Below, one piece after another: positions 28,411 through 37,810 of a stretch of DNA of 64,000 nt. Location of the stretch: assembly GCF_017114995.1 (NCBI RefSeq), contig NZ_JABXKL010000074.1, positions 168,719-232,718 on the forward strand, in the 5' to 3' direction. How positions within the stretch are numbered: the stretch's first letter is position 1; each line of letters starts with the position of its first letter. This stretch comes from Nostoc sp. NMS9. Its GTDB lineage: Bacteria > Cyanobacteriota > Cyanobacteriia > Cyanobacteriales > Nostocaceae. The notes beneath the pieces are model-generated. The model saw only the letters and a list, made by a program, of their open reading frames with translations. It searched no databases and was not told the origin of the DNA. A program made the position numbers and the translations under genes.

Positions 28411-29011
28411 TATTTGAGTTTTTCAATTACTCGTAGAGATAGGGAATAGGGAATTAACGGATTTTTTCAGAAATAAAATGGTATTTTTATATAGTTATAG
28501 CGGTTCCCATTTAGATGCGGTACAACATTATATCGCGGGGTGTAGGGGCACTGCCGTGCCCCTACGGATGTACCTCACGCAAACGATAAGCGCTATATCA
28601 ACTCACAGTTTTAGATGATAAAGTAGTAAACAGATTTTAATCTGCTCACATTTAGATTGGATTCTGCTAAAAATTGCTGGATTTAATTTATTGTAAATTA
28701 ATTTTTAATTTTTAATTGTTAATTATGGCGTGATGTTCTAGTAGCGATCGCTCCAATTTTGCTTTAGTACTTAATCGAGAATAGTGTTTTATACCTGATT
28801 GAGAAAGAAACTTGTTCAATAATTCTCCCATGTCTACCTTGCTCTAGTTCCTCATCCCATAGATTTGAAGTTCTCACAGCCTTTCATCCCAGAGCTAGAC
28901 GCAAAGATTATTATAGTAATTTATGATCATTTGGGGAATATACCTCATCAAACCGAAAACTGGAAAGAAAAATGAGGTTGTTACCTAGCTAAATTTCTGG
29001 AATTCGTCATC
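28411..29011. other. Intergenic region upstream of susA, 601 bp
   Basis: Contains the palindrome at 28542-28565 and AT-rich sequence. No gene. The promoter of sucrose synthase should lie here; no box stands out. Confidence 0.5.
28494..28600. repeat. Dispersed palindromic repeat element
   Basis: The centre is a 10-bp stem GTAGGGGCAC / GTGCCCCTAC with a 4-base loop at 28542-28565. The ends ATAGTTATAGCGGTT and AAGCGCTATAT are roughly complementary (ATAGCG/CGCTAT). This layout of about 105 bp is typical of a small non-autonomous repeat in cyanobacterial genomes; the central hairpin could also end transcription. Confidence 0.5.
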
Positions 29012-31423
29012 ATGTATGAACTAGTTCAAGCTCTCTCCAACGGTGATGAAAAAACTGCTCTACATCAGTTGATTTATGCGTTGAGTACTTCAGGTAAGCA
29101 TTACTTCCTAAGAAATGAGATTTTGCAAGCTTTTGCCGACTACTGTCATCAATCCCAAAAGCCAGCCTATTTTTACTACTCTTCTTCTGTTGGCAAACTA
29201 ATACAATACACCCACGAAATAATTCTCGAAGAGGAAAGTACATGGTTTGTGATTCGACCGAGGATTGCGAATCAAGAAGTTTGGCAACTGACAGCCGATT
29301 TTAGCAGGTTCGAGCAGATGACGCCTCAAGCACTGTTAGATGTGAGAGATCGTCTAGTCAACCGCTACCAACCCCATATCCTCGAAATCGACCTCCACCC
29401 CTTCTATGAGAGTTCTCCAAGAATCGACGATGCTAGAAATATAGGTCAAGGTTTAGCCTTCCTCAACCGTTATCTGTGCAATCAATTGTTGACTGACCCC
29501 CAATATTGGGTAGAAATGTTATTTCAAGCGTTACATGGGCTGCAATGCAATGGTATTCGCCTATTGTTGAGCGATCGCATTCCTTCCGGTATTCAGTTAG
29601 CCAAACAAATTAAGCTAGCGCTCAAATTTCTGAGCGAGCGATCGCCTGATGAACCTTATGAAAAATTTAGCTTTGACCTCCAAGAACTCGGCTTTGAGCC
29701 GGGTTGGGGTAACACTGCGGCGCGAGTCTCTGAAACTTTAGAACTTCTCGATCGACTTATTTACTCCCCAGAACCTGGCATCTTAGAAACATTTGTAGCC
29801 CGCGTCCCCGCCGTCTTTCGCGTCGTCCTCATCTCCATCCACGGCTGGGTGGGACAGGAGGATGTTTTGGGAAGAGATGAAACACTCGGTCAAGTTATCT
29901 ACGTCCTCGAACAAGCTCGCAGCTTAGAAAACGAACTGCGCGAACAAATCAAACTCGCTGGACTCGACCAGCTAGGTATTAAACCCCATGTGATTATTCT
30001 GACTCGATTAATTCCTAACTGTGAAGGCACATTTTGTAACCTGCCCTTAGAAAAAGTCCAAGATACTGAAAATGCTTGGATATTGCGCGTTCCTTTTGGT
30101 GAATTCAATCCAGAAATTACGAATAATTGGATTTCTAAATTTGACATTTGGCCTTATTTAGAACAATTTGCGATAGATGCAGAAAGAGAATTACTAGCTC
30201 AATTCAAAGGCAAACCTAGTCTCATCATTGGCAATTACAGCGATGGTAACTTAGTGGCCTTTCTGCTATCCCGCCGAATGAAAGTCACCCAGTGTAACAT
30301 TGCCCATTCTTTGGAAAAACCTAAATATCTATTTAGCAATTTATATTGGCAAGATTTAGAAGATAAATATCATTTCTCAGCACAATTCACCGCTGATTTG
30401 ATTAGCATGAATGCAGCCGACTTTATCATCACCTCGTCCTATCAAGAAATTGTCGGCACGCCCGACACTATAGGTCAATATGAGTCGTACAAGTGGTTTA
30501 CGATGCCGCAGTTGTATCACGTGGTTGATGGAATTGATTTGTTTAGTCCTAAATTTAACTTAGTACCGCCGGGAGTAAATGAAAATATTTTCTTTCCCTA
30601 CAGCCAACAAGAAAACCGAGATTCTAACCTTTGCACACAAGTTCACGACTTACTATTTAACCGCGAAGATCCACAAATCCTTGGTCATTTAGACCGCCCC
30701 TATAAGCGACCAATATTTGCCCTTGATACCATAAATTCAATCAAAAATTTCACTGGTTTAGCTGAATGTTTTGGTAAAAGTCAGGCGTTGCAAGAGCGTT
30801 GCAACTTGATTCTCTTAACCACTAAACTGCATTTACATGAAGCTACAAATCCAGAAGAGGCAGAAGAAATTCAAAAACTCCATGACATTATCGATCAATA
30901 TCATCTCGATGGCAAGATTCGTTGGGTGGGAATGCGTATCTCTAGCAGCGACATCGGCGAAGCCTACCGAGTTATTGCCGATTCTCAGGGAATTTATGTC
31001 CATTTTGCCCGTTTTGAATCCTTCGGTCGCAGTATTTTGGAAGCTATGATTTCTGGTTTGCCAACTTTTGCTACTCAATTTGGCGGTTCTTTAGAAATTA
31101 TCCAGAGCCAAGAAAACCGATTTCATGTTAATCCTACAGATTTAGAAGGAACAGCAACGAAAATTTTAGACTTTCTTGATAAATGTGATACTCATGCTGA
31201 ATACTGGCAAGAAATTTCAGAATGGATGAGTCAGCGAATTCATCACAAATATAATTGGCATTTACATAGCACTCAATTACTATTGCTTGCTAAAATGTTT
31301 AGTTTTTGGAACTTTGTTGCTCCCGAAAATAACGAAGCCAGAGATCGCTACATGGAAACCTTATTTCATCTCATTTATAAACCCAGAGTCGAAAAGATTT
31401 TGGAAAAGCATAAGGGGGGATGA
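29012..31423 (+). CDS. susA: Sucrose synthase
   Basis: 803 aa, ATG start, the usual length for cyanobacterial and plant SuSy. It reversibly converts sucrose and NDP into NDP-glucose and fructose; in heterocystous cyanobacteria this links sucrose to glycogen and diazotrophic metabolism. Visible: the N-terminal regulatory part (MYELVQALSNGDEKTALHQLIYALS, residues 1-130), then a central PAVFRVVLISIHGWVGQEDVLGRDETLGQVIYVL glucosyl-acceptor region near 265, NIAHSLEKPKYLFSNLYW near 430, VVDGIDLFSPKFNLVPPGVN near 505, and the GT-B donor site with Glu669 and Glu677 in FARFESFGRSILEAM. It is followed by a repeat array and a GH65 fusion on the same strand. Confidence 0.97.
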   Translation: MYELVQALSNGDEKTALHQLIYALSTSGKHYFLRNEILQAFADYCHQSQKPAYFYYSSSVGKLIQYTHEIILEEESTWFVIRPRIANQEVWQLTADFSRFEQMTPQALLDVRDRLVNRYQPHILEIDLHPFYESSPRIDDARNIGQGLAFLNRYLCNQLLTDPQYWVEMLFQALHGLQCNGIRLLLSDRIPSGIQLAKQIKLALKFLSERSPDEPYEKFSFDLQELGFEPGWGNTAARVSETLELLDRLIYSPEPGILETFVARVPAVFRVVLISIHGWVGQEDVLGRDETLGQVIYVLEQARSLENELREQIKLAGLDQLGIKPHVIILTRLIPNCEGTFCNLPLEKVQDTENAWILRVPFGEFNPEITNNWISKFDIWPYLEQFAIDAERELLAQFKGKPSLIIGNYSDGNLVAFLLSRRMKVTQCNIAHSLEKPKYLFSNLYWQDLEDKYHFSAQFTADLISMNAADFIITSSYQEIVGTPDTIGQYESYKWFTMPQLYHVVDGIDLFSPKFNLVPPGVNENIFFPYSQQENRDSNLCTQVHDLLFNREDPQILGHLDRPYKRPIFALDTINSIKNFTGLAECFGKSQALQERCNLILLTTKLHLHEATNPEEAEEIQKLHDIIDQYHLDGKIRWVGMRISSSDIGEAYRVIADSQGIYVHFARFESFGRSILEAMISGLPTFATQFGGSLEIIQSQENRFHVNPTDLEGTATKILDFLDKCDTHAEYWQEISEWMSQRIHHKYNWHLHSTQLLLLAKMFSFWNFVAPENNEARDRYMETLFHLIYKPRVEKILEKHKGG

Positions 31424-31473
31424 GGAAGTGGGGAGTGGGGAGTGGGGAGCAGGGGAGCAGGGGAGAGTTAAAA
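31424..31473. repeat. G-rich low-complexity repeat
   Basis: GGAAGTGGGGAGTGGGGAGT then GGGGAGCAGGGGAGCAGGGG: short G-rich units directly after the susA stop. The same CAGGGGAG octamer recurs inside the coding sequence at 34041-34088. Confidence 0.8.
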
Positions 31474-31475
31474 CT

Positions 31476-31800
31476 GGATTCATCCGACCTCAGAACTCCG
31501 TTCATCCACCTCGGAACTGGATTCATTCACCTCAGAACTCCGTTCATCCACCTCGGAACTCCGTTCATCCACCTTGGAACTCAGTTCATACACCTTGGAA
31601 CTCGGTTCATCCACCTTGGAACTCGGTTCATCCACCTCGGAACTCAGTTCATACACCTTGGAACTCAGTTCATAACCTTGGAACTCCGTTCATCCACCTT
31701 GGAACTGGATTCATCCACCTTGAAACTCCGTTCATCCACCTCGGAACTCCGTTCATCCACCTCGGAACTGGATTCATCCACCTCAGATACTCGTTCATCT
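31476..31800. repeat. 21-bp minisatellite, about 16 units
   Basis: Contiguous units of GTTCATCCACCTCGGAACTC with one further base, beginning near 31476 and fading near 31800. Variants change TCGG to TTGG and ATCC to ATAC; one unit at about 31668 is 3 bases short. Because the unit is a multiple of three, two forward frames stay open across it, as (S/W)(V/I)HPP(R/W)N or FIHLGTX heptapeptides. It fills the space between susA and the GH65 fusion. There are no spacers, so it is not CRISPR. Confidence 0.92.
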
Positions 31801-31834
31801 AGCTCAAAGACTCAAAATCTCTACTCGCCAACTT

Positions 31835-34800
31835 ATGCAAACAAAAGGTCATTCTCGCCATTTTATCTACACAGACTGGATATTAATCGAAACCCAGTTT
31901 GATCCTGAGCAATTGCACTCCAAAGAAACCGTCTTTACAATCGGCAATGGATACCTGGGAACAAGAGGCAGTTTTGAAGAAGGTTATCCTCATGCATTGC
32001 CAGCTACTTTTATCCACGGTGTCTACGATGATGTACCTGTGGTATACACTGAACTGGTAAATTGCCCTGACTGGCTACCCTTGATAGTGATTGTAAATGG
32101 CGATCGCTTCCGTCTCGATCAAGGTGAGATATTGCGCTACGATCGCCAACTTGATTTACGCCAAGGACTACTGATCCGGGCCGTGCGTTGGCGCTCTCCC
32201 AGTGGGAATACCATAGACATCAGCTTTGAACGCTTTGCTAGTCTTGCAGATCCGCATGTGCTAGCGTTACGCTGCCATATAACCCCAGTAGATTTTGAAG
32301 GGTTAATCGAAATTCAAGCTAGTATCAACGGCTATCCAGAAAATCAGGGTTTTAATCACTGGGAAGGACTAGATCAGGGCAAAATCGACCAAGGAATCTG
32401 GTTGCAACGCCGCACCCGCAGTTCCCGAATTGAACTCGGTATGGCAGCTAAGGTGACAATATTAGGCAGTGAAGCATCTTTGCAAGTCAATACTGCACCT
32501 GGTTATCCGACCTTAAGTACGAGCTTTTTAGCTAAAGTGCAACAGACCGTGACGGTAGAAAAAATCGTGACAGTTTTTACCTCACGGGAAATTGACACAC
32601 CAGTGCCAGCTGCTCAAGAAAAACTCGTCCACCTGCCAGACTACGCAACATTACTAAAAGCCAATCAGCAGGCGTGGGATGAGGTTTGGCAGCGAAGTGA
32701 CATCCTCATTGAAGGGGATAGCACAGCTACTTTTGCTGTTCGCTACAATCTGTTTCAACTGCTGATTGCTGCACCACGGCATGATGACAAGGTGAGCATT
32801 CCTGCTAAAACCCTTTCTGGGTTTGGCTATCGCGGTCATATCTTTTGGGATACAGAAATTTTTATGCAGCCCTTGTTTCTGTTTACCCAACCAGCGATCG
32901 CCCGCAATTTACTCAGTTACCGTTGGCACACCTTACCAGGAGCTAGACGCAAGGCAGCCCATTACGGGTATAAAGGGGCAATGTTTGCGTGGGAAAGTGC
33001 TGATACCGGAGATGAAGTGACACCACGTTGGGCCATCGGCAGTGATTTTTATGGTGAAGACGTGCGGATTTGGTGCCGCGATCGTGAAATTCATATCAAT
33101 GCAGATATCCCCTACGCAGTCTGGAACTACTGGCAAGCCACCGGTGATGATGACTGGATGCAAAAATGCGGCGCAGAGATTATCTTAGATGCCGCGATCT
33201 TTTGGGGTAGTCGAGTCGAATTCAATCCTGAGCGCGAACGGTATGAAATTCGGGGAGTAATCGGAGCAGATGAATACCATGAATTCGTCCACAACAACGC
33301 CTTTACAAACCGGATGGCGCAATGGCATCTAGAAAAAGCGATCACAATTTATGATTGGTTGGCTCACAAGTTTCCCGAACGAGCCACCGAACTAGAACAG
33401 AATTTAAAGCTGACCCCAGAGGAGCGATCGCACTGGCAAGAGATCGTCGCTAAAATCTTGTTTCTCTATGACCCATCAACAGAACTAATCGAGCAGTTCG
33501 AGGGATTTTTCCAATCGGAAGATATCAACTTAGCAGATTATGAACCACGCGATCGCTCCATGCAAGCGATCTTGGGTATTGATAAAACCAACAAATGTCA
33601 AGTACTCAAGCAGCCAGACGTATTAATGCTCCTATATTTAATGCGGGAATCAGCAGATTTTCCCTATAACGAAAAAGCATTGCAGACAAACTGGGACTAC
33701 TACGCACCCCGGACTGATATTACTTATGGTTCGTCCCTTGGCCCATCAGTTCAGGCCATCTTAGCTTCAGACTTGGGCAAATCAACCGAAGCTTACGAAC
33801 AGTTTATGCGAGCCTTAATGGTTGATCTTGAAGATAACCGAGGTAATACCAACGATGGAATTCACGGTGCTAGTGCAGGTGGCATTTGGCAAGCTGTAAT
33901 TTTTGGATTCGGTGGCATCCAGCTAACCGAAAATGGCCCCGTAGCCAATCCCCATCTTCCCCCTGGCTGGACGCGCCTAAAGTTTAAACTGCACTGGCGC
34001 GGGAAATGGCACGACTTCGATCTGCATGAGGGAGTGGGGACAGGGGAGCAGGGGAGCAGGGGAGCAGGGGAGCAGGGGAGCAGGGGAGAAGTTGCAGTAA
34101 GTTTTTCCCCTCCGCCCCTCCGCTCCTTTGCTCCTCTGCCTCTTATGCCCGATGCCCAATCCCCAATACCCAACATCCAAGGATTCATCTTCGATTTAGA
34201 TGGTGTGTTAACAGATACAGCAGAACTTCATTATCTAGCTTGGAAAAAGCTAGCAGATGAAGAGGGTATACCGTTTAATCGGGAGGCTAACGAAGCGTTG
34301 CGGGGTGTATCTCGTCGTGCTTCCCTGATGCTAATTATTGCGGATAGGCCGTATTCGGAAGCACAAATCGAGGAGATGATGGAGCGTAAAAATCGCTACT
34401 ATGTGGAATTTATCCAAAATATGACACCCCAGGATTTATTGCCAGGTGCGATCGCCTTGTTGGATGAACTGCGGCAAGCTGATATTAAGATCGGTATTGG
34501 TTCAGCGAGTAAAAATGCTCGCACAGTGCTAGAGCGATTGGGGATTGCCGACAAAGTAGATGCGATCGCAGACGGTTACAGTGTCCAAGAACCCAAGCCA
34601 GCACCCGACCTATTTCTGTACGCAGCCAAGCAGCTAGGAATCGAACCAGGGCAATCTGTGGTTGTAGAAGATGCCGCAGCAGGTGTTGAAGCCGCTCTAG
34701 CCGCTGGTATGTGGGCAGTAGGACTCGGCCCTGTTGAACGAGTTGGAGCCGCTCATATTGTTTTACCCAGCCTAGCAGGTATTAAATGGGCAGACCTACG

Positions 34801-34837
34801 AGAGCAATTGAGTAACATTTCCAGACAAAAACAGTGA
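31835..34837 (+). CDS. GH65 phosphorylase-like glycosidase fused to beta-phosphoglucomutase
   Basis: 1000 aa. Residues 1-730 are a family-65 glycoside hydrolase/phosphorylase (maltose, trehalose or kojibiose type): ETVFTIGNGYLGTRGSFEEG, the GHIFWDTEIFMQPLFL loop, and the probable general acid Glu480 in GVIGADEYHEFVHNNAFTN. Residues 782-1000 are a HAD beta-phosphoglucomutase: FDLDGVLTDTAELHYLAWK (nucleophile Asp787, acid/base Asp789), GIGSASKNA, and VVEDAAAGVEAALAAG. Together they would split a disaccharide with phosphate and turn beta-glucose-1-P into glucose-6-P. The linker (about 730-780) is GEQGSRG-type, encoded by six CAGGGGAG octamers plus ATGCCCA-type repeats that elsewhere are intergenic. 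The ATG at 31835 is the first good start. Confidence 0.9.
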   Translation: MQTKGHSRHFIYTDWILIETQFDPEQLHSKETVFTIGNGYLGTRGSFEEGYPHALPATFIHGVYDDVPVVYTELVNCPDWLPLIVIVNGDRFRLDQGEILRYDRQLDLRQGLLIRAVRWRSPSGNTIDISFERFASLADPHVLALRCHITPVDFEGLIEIQASINGYPENQGFNHWEGLDQGKIDQGIWLQRRTRSSRIELGMAAKVTILGSEASLQVNTAPGYPTLSTSFLAKVQQTVTVEKIVTVFTSREIDTPVPAAQEKLVHLPDYATLLKANQQAWDEVWQRSDILIEGDSTATFAVRYNLFQLLIAAPRHDDKVSIPAKTLSGFGYRGHIFWDTEIFMQPLFLFTQPAIARNLLSYRWHTLPGARRKAAHYGYKGAMFAWESADTGDEVTPRWAIGSDFYGEDVRIWCRDREIHINADIPYAVWNYWQATGDDDWMQKCGAEIILDAAIFWGSRVEFNPERERYEIRGVIGADEYHEFVHNNAFTNRMAQWHLEKAITIYDWLAHKFPERATELEQNLKLTPEERSHWQEIVAKILFLYDPSTELIEQFEGFFQSEDINLADYEPRDRSMQAILGIDKTNKCQVLKQPDVLMLLYLMRESADFPYNEKALQTNWDYYAPRTDITYGSSLGPSVQAILASDLGKSTEAYEQFMRALMVDLEDNRGNTNDGIHGASAGGIWQAVIFGFGGIQLTENGPVANPHLPPGWTRLKFKLHWRGKWHDFDLHEGVGTGEQGSRGAGEQGSRGEVAVSFSPPPLRSFAPLPLMPDAQSPIPNIQGFIFDLDGVLTDTAELHYLAWKKLADEEGIPFNREANEALRGVSRRASLMLIIADRPYSEAQIEEMMERKNRYYVEFIQNMTPQDLLPGAIALLDELRQADIKIGIGSASKNARTVLERLGIADKVDAIADGYSVQEPKPAPDLFLYAAKQLGIEPGQSVVVEDAAAGVEAALAAGMWAVGLGPVERVGAAHIVLPSLAGIKWADLREQLSNISRQKQ
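34041..34088. repeat. Six in-frame CAGGGGAG octamers inside a coding sequence
   Basis: Exactly six 8-bp units, 48 bp in all, a multiple of three, so the frame is kept. They encode the GEQGSRGAGEQGSRGE linker. Around 34146-34172 ATGCCCGATGCCCAATCCCC follows, another intergenic-type repeat. Confidence 0.92.
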
Positions 34838-35088
34838 ACAAATGAGAAGCGCTTGATTACTTACAGCAGATTTGAAGGAAGGTGAAGTACACAACGATTC
34901 GTCTTAAAGCCAGGTAGAAAGAGTGTTTTACTTCTGAATTCTGCTGTATTCAGTCCTAATCACCCCAAAGAACTAAAATTACCTAAAACTACACTGAAAT
35001 TACTGATAACTGCTAAACTCCAAAAGCTAAAATCGTCCAAGTAGGGAATCTAAAATAAAACCCAACTTTAAAAATTAGGAGCAAGAGC

Positions 35089-36438
35089 GTGAATTTGGAC
35101 GATTTAGCTTTGCAGATAGAGAATATGCGTAAGCGCGTCGCCCTCTTGCAACGCCAGAGTGAACAGCAAAAAGCACAAGCAGATATTGAACTCGTCAACG
35201 CAGTATTCAAAGAAGTTTACCTAGCTTTGGAAGAACTGCAACTAGTAAATGAAGATTTAAAGCAGCAGAATGAAGAATTATCCAATACTCAACAGGCTTT
35301 GGTAGCAGAAGGTCAGCGCTACCAAGAACTATTTGAGGAAGTACCAGACGCTTATTTTGTGACTGATACAAAAGGAATAATTCAGGAAGCTAACTCAGCC
35401 GCCACCACTCTGCTTAACATTTCTAAAAGTTTGTTGTTGGGCAAATCCATAGGGATTTTTGTACTTGAGAAAGAAAGAATTGCTTTTCATTTGAAACTAA
35501 CTCATCTGCGCGATCGCGCCCAATTCCCAGACTGGAAAATGCAAGAGTGGGAAGTAAACCTGCGACCGCGTGATAAAACACCTATTATGGCTGCGGTTAA
35601 GGTGGTTGCTATCCGTAATCAATATAGTGAGTTAGTTGGTCTGCGCTGGCTATTGCGGGATATTAGCGAAAGCAAGCGAACCCAAGCCAAGCTGCAATGG
35701 GCAGAAGAGGCGATGCGACAAGCGCTTGCTAAAGAAAGGCAGTTTAGCGAACTTAAATCCCGCTTGCTTACCATCACCTCCCATGAGTTTCGTACTCCTT
35801 TGGCTACCATCCACTCTTCTGCGGAACTACTAGAATATTATCGCCACCTCTGGAGCGAAGAGCGACAACAGACCCATCTACGTCGCATTCAAACATCAGT
35901 GATGCACATAACCCAGTTGTTGAATGATGTATTGGTGGTAAGTCAGGATGAAACAGGCAAGTTAGAGTTTAACCCAACACCCATAAATTTAGTGGAATTT
36001 TGCCGCGATTTATTAGAAGAATTACAACAGAGCGATCGCTCACAACATGCGATCGTTTTTAGCAGTGAGTGCCAATGTACACCAGCTAATTTAGACGCCA
36101 AACTATTACGGCAAATCTTAAGTAATTTATTCTCGAATTGTCTAAAATACTCTCCCATTGGTAGTACAGTTAGGTTTTCTGTAACCACTGCCAACGAGCA
36201 AGCTATATTCCAGACTCAAGACTCTGGTATTGGCATTCCCGCTTCTGACATTGAACACATCTTTGAACCCTTCCATCGCGCCAATAATACAGCCAATATC
36301 CCAGGAATGGGATTAGGGATGTCCATCGTCAAGCAAGCTGTAGATTTACACGGCGGCGAGATTACAGTCGAAAGTGCGATCGGTGCGGGAACTACCTTTA
36401 AAGTCATTCTGCCATTTTCAATAAATTTCCATGCATAG
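35089..36438 (+). CDS. PAS-domain sensor histidine kinase
   Basis: 449 aa, GTG start with AGGAGC 8 bases upstream. A coiled coil (residues 1-75) leads to one PAS domain (YQELFEEVPDAYFVTDTKGIIQEANSAATTLL, about 80-200) with the PAC end WLLRDISESKRTQ. HisKA has the phospho-His in SHEFRTPLATIHSSAELLEYY (about residue 231). The ATPase shows the N box LFSNCLKYSP, G1 DSGIGIP, F box FEPFHRA and G2 GMGLGMSIVK. It has no membrane segment, so sensing is cytoplasmic. No response regulator is adjacent, so it is an orphan kinase. Confidence 0.93.
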   Translation: MNLDDLALQIENMRKRVALLQRQSEQQKAQADIELVNAVFKEVYLALEELQLVNEDLKQQNEELSNTQQALVAEGQRYQELFEEVPDAYFVTDTKGIIQEANSAATTLLNISKSLLLGKSIGIFVLEKERIAFHLKLTHLRDRAQFPDWKMQEWEVNLRPRDKTPIMAAVKVVAIRNQYSELVGLRWLLRDISESKRTQAKLQWAEEAMRQALAKERQFSELKSRLLTITSHEFRTPLATIHSSAELLEYYRHLWSEERQQTHLRRIQTSVMHITQLLNDVLVVSQDETGKLEFNPTPINLVEFCRDLLEELQQSDRSQHAIVFSSECQCTPANLDAKLLRQILSNLFSNCLKYSPIGSTVRFSVTTANEQAIFQTQDSGIGIPASDIEHIFEPFHRANNTANIPGMGLGMSIVKQAVDLHGGEITVESAIGAGTTFKVILPFSINFHA

Positions 36439-36806
36439 CGGCTTGCACTCAGAATTTTGCTGCGCTCCCATTTGATATTCAAATTTCAAAGTTCCTCCCC
36501 CAAGCTTGGAAGAAGGATTTAGGGTAAGGGCTTTTGGTTGATGCAATAATCACTGTAATTTGATTGAAAACTAGACAGTTTAAACTTTTAAGTCAGTTTT
36601 CCTTTAGGAAGACTGTACTCTAATCAATCACTTTTATTTATCGAATTTAAAAAAAAAAGTAGTTGCTTGTATGCTAGAAGGTCTTTAAAGTGGAGTAAGT
36701 CGGTCAACAATAGGTTGATTGTAAAGTTTTTCTTCGCAGTAGCTTAGGGAAACGAACTCAAACACTTTGTATCTTTAAAAAAATATGAGCTTAAAATATT
36801 ACGCCT
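36439..36806. other. Intergenic region, 368 bp
   Basis: AT-rich, including a run of nine A near 36650. No gene or repeat recognised. It holds the promoter region of the Rrf2 gene. Confidence 0.4.
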
Positions 36807-37244
36807 GTGGTAATCTCTAACAAATCAGAATACGCACTTCTAGCCCTGTTAGAGTTGGCAACCTGCTACCCTAACGGTGAAGCCCTACAAATTCGAGAAA
36901 TAGCGGCATTGCAAGACATCCCGAACCGCTATTTAGAACAACTCCTGGCAACATTAAGACGTGGAGGTTTAATTAAGAGTATACGCGGAGCCAAAGGTGG
37001 CTATGTTCTGGCACGAGATCCCGGAAAAATCACAGTGTTGGATGCTTTTAGCTGCATGGAAGGGACAGATATTGTTGTCTCTCCTTGTGAGCCGACTCCC
37101 AACACGGTAGAAGGTGAGCTAATTCAGGAAGTTTGGCAGGAAGCACGTCAGGCTGCTAACTCCGTTTTAGAAAAATATACACTCCAAGACCTTTGTGAAC
37201 GAAGATCGATCCGACAACAGAAGGAATTAATGTATTACATTTAA
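36807..37244 (+). CDS. Rrf2-family transcriptional regulator
   Basis: 145 aa, GTG start at 36807 (the residues that follow, SNKSEYALLALLELA, are the family's N-terminal helix). A winged helix follows: QIREIAALQDIPNRYLEQLLATLRRGGLIKSIRGAKGGYVLARDP. Cys residues at about 89, 99 and 129 (FSCMEG, SPCEPT, DLCERR) could bind a cluster, although their spacing differs from IscR. Rrf2 proteins respond to Fe-S, redox, NO or Cys state. No target can be named; a pentapeptide gene follows on the same strand. Confidence 0.9.
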   Translation: MVISNKSEYALLALLELATCYPNGEALQIREIAALQDIPNRYLEQLLATLRRGGLIKSIRGAKGGYVLARDPGKITVLDAFSCMEGTDIVVSPCEPTPNTVEGELIQEVWQEARQAANSVLEKYTLQDLCERRSIRQQKELMYYI

Positions 37245-37332
37245 CAAGGATGGCCAAATAATTACTAATTCGTAATTCGTAATTAAAAAGGATACGTGAA
37301 AGTAATAACGAGACAACCTGTGACGCTGTTAT

Positions 37333-37725
37333 ATGCCTGAAGTCAATTTTCAACAGCCTATAAATAGTGCCCCTACTCTCGTGGAAAGTTATGCAGCAGG
37401 GAAACGGAACTTTAGTAAAGCAGAACTGGGTAATGCTGATTTGCAAGGTATTAACTTGAAAGGTTCTGACCTGAGTTATGCTGACCTGAGTGAAGCTAAC
37501 CTGAGTAGCGCTAATTTGAGGGGAACTGATTTGAGCAATGCCTTTCTTAGTCAAGCTAATCTGAAGGATGCCGATCTTAGGGGAGCATTATTGATGTCAG
37601 CGAATCTTCGTCAAGCCGCTCTCAAAGGAGCGAACCTGGAAAAAGCAGACTGTGATCGCAACACCCATTTTCCCCAAGATTTCGACCCAGCGAAAGCGGA
37701 TATACAGATTAAATTTGAAGATTGA
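37333..37725 (+). CDS. Pentapeptide repeat protein
   Basis: 130 aa. From about residue 28 the A(D/N)LXX pattern repeats about fourteen times (NADLQGINLKGSDLSYADLSEANLSSANLRGTDLSNAF...), forming a right-handed quadrilateral beta-helix. The N-terminal 25 residues (INSAPTLVESYAAGKRNF) are the usual cap. No signal peptide. Cellular role unknown. Confidence 0.93.
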   Translation: MPEVNFQQPINSAPTLVESYAAGKRNFSKAELGNADLQGINLKGSDLSYADLSEANLSSANLRGTDLSNAFLSQANLKDADLRGALLMSANLRQAALKGANLEKADCDRNTHFPQDFDPAKADIQIKFED

Positions 37726-37810
37726 TTAATTTAAGTTAAACGAGCGTACTTGCCTCAAGATAGAAGATATTTCTCTCAAAAGAGTTGTATCTTGGTAAAA
37801 AAGCCTATCT

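Noticed and set aside
31476..31800. Possible CRISPR array
   Set aside because: The units are contiguous with no spacers of unique sequence, and no cas genes are near.
31420..31902. Open frames of 160-170 codons through the 21-bp minisatellite
   Set aside because: The frames exist only because the unit is a multiple of three; they overlap susA and the GH65 gene, and have no ribosome site or composition of a real gene.
33862..34188. Minus-strand frame over the fusion linker
   Set aside because: It is caused by the G-rich octamers; the plus-strand protein has two recognised domains on either side.
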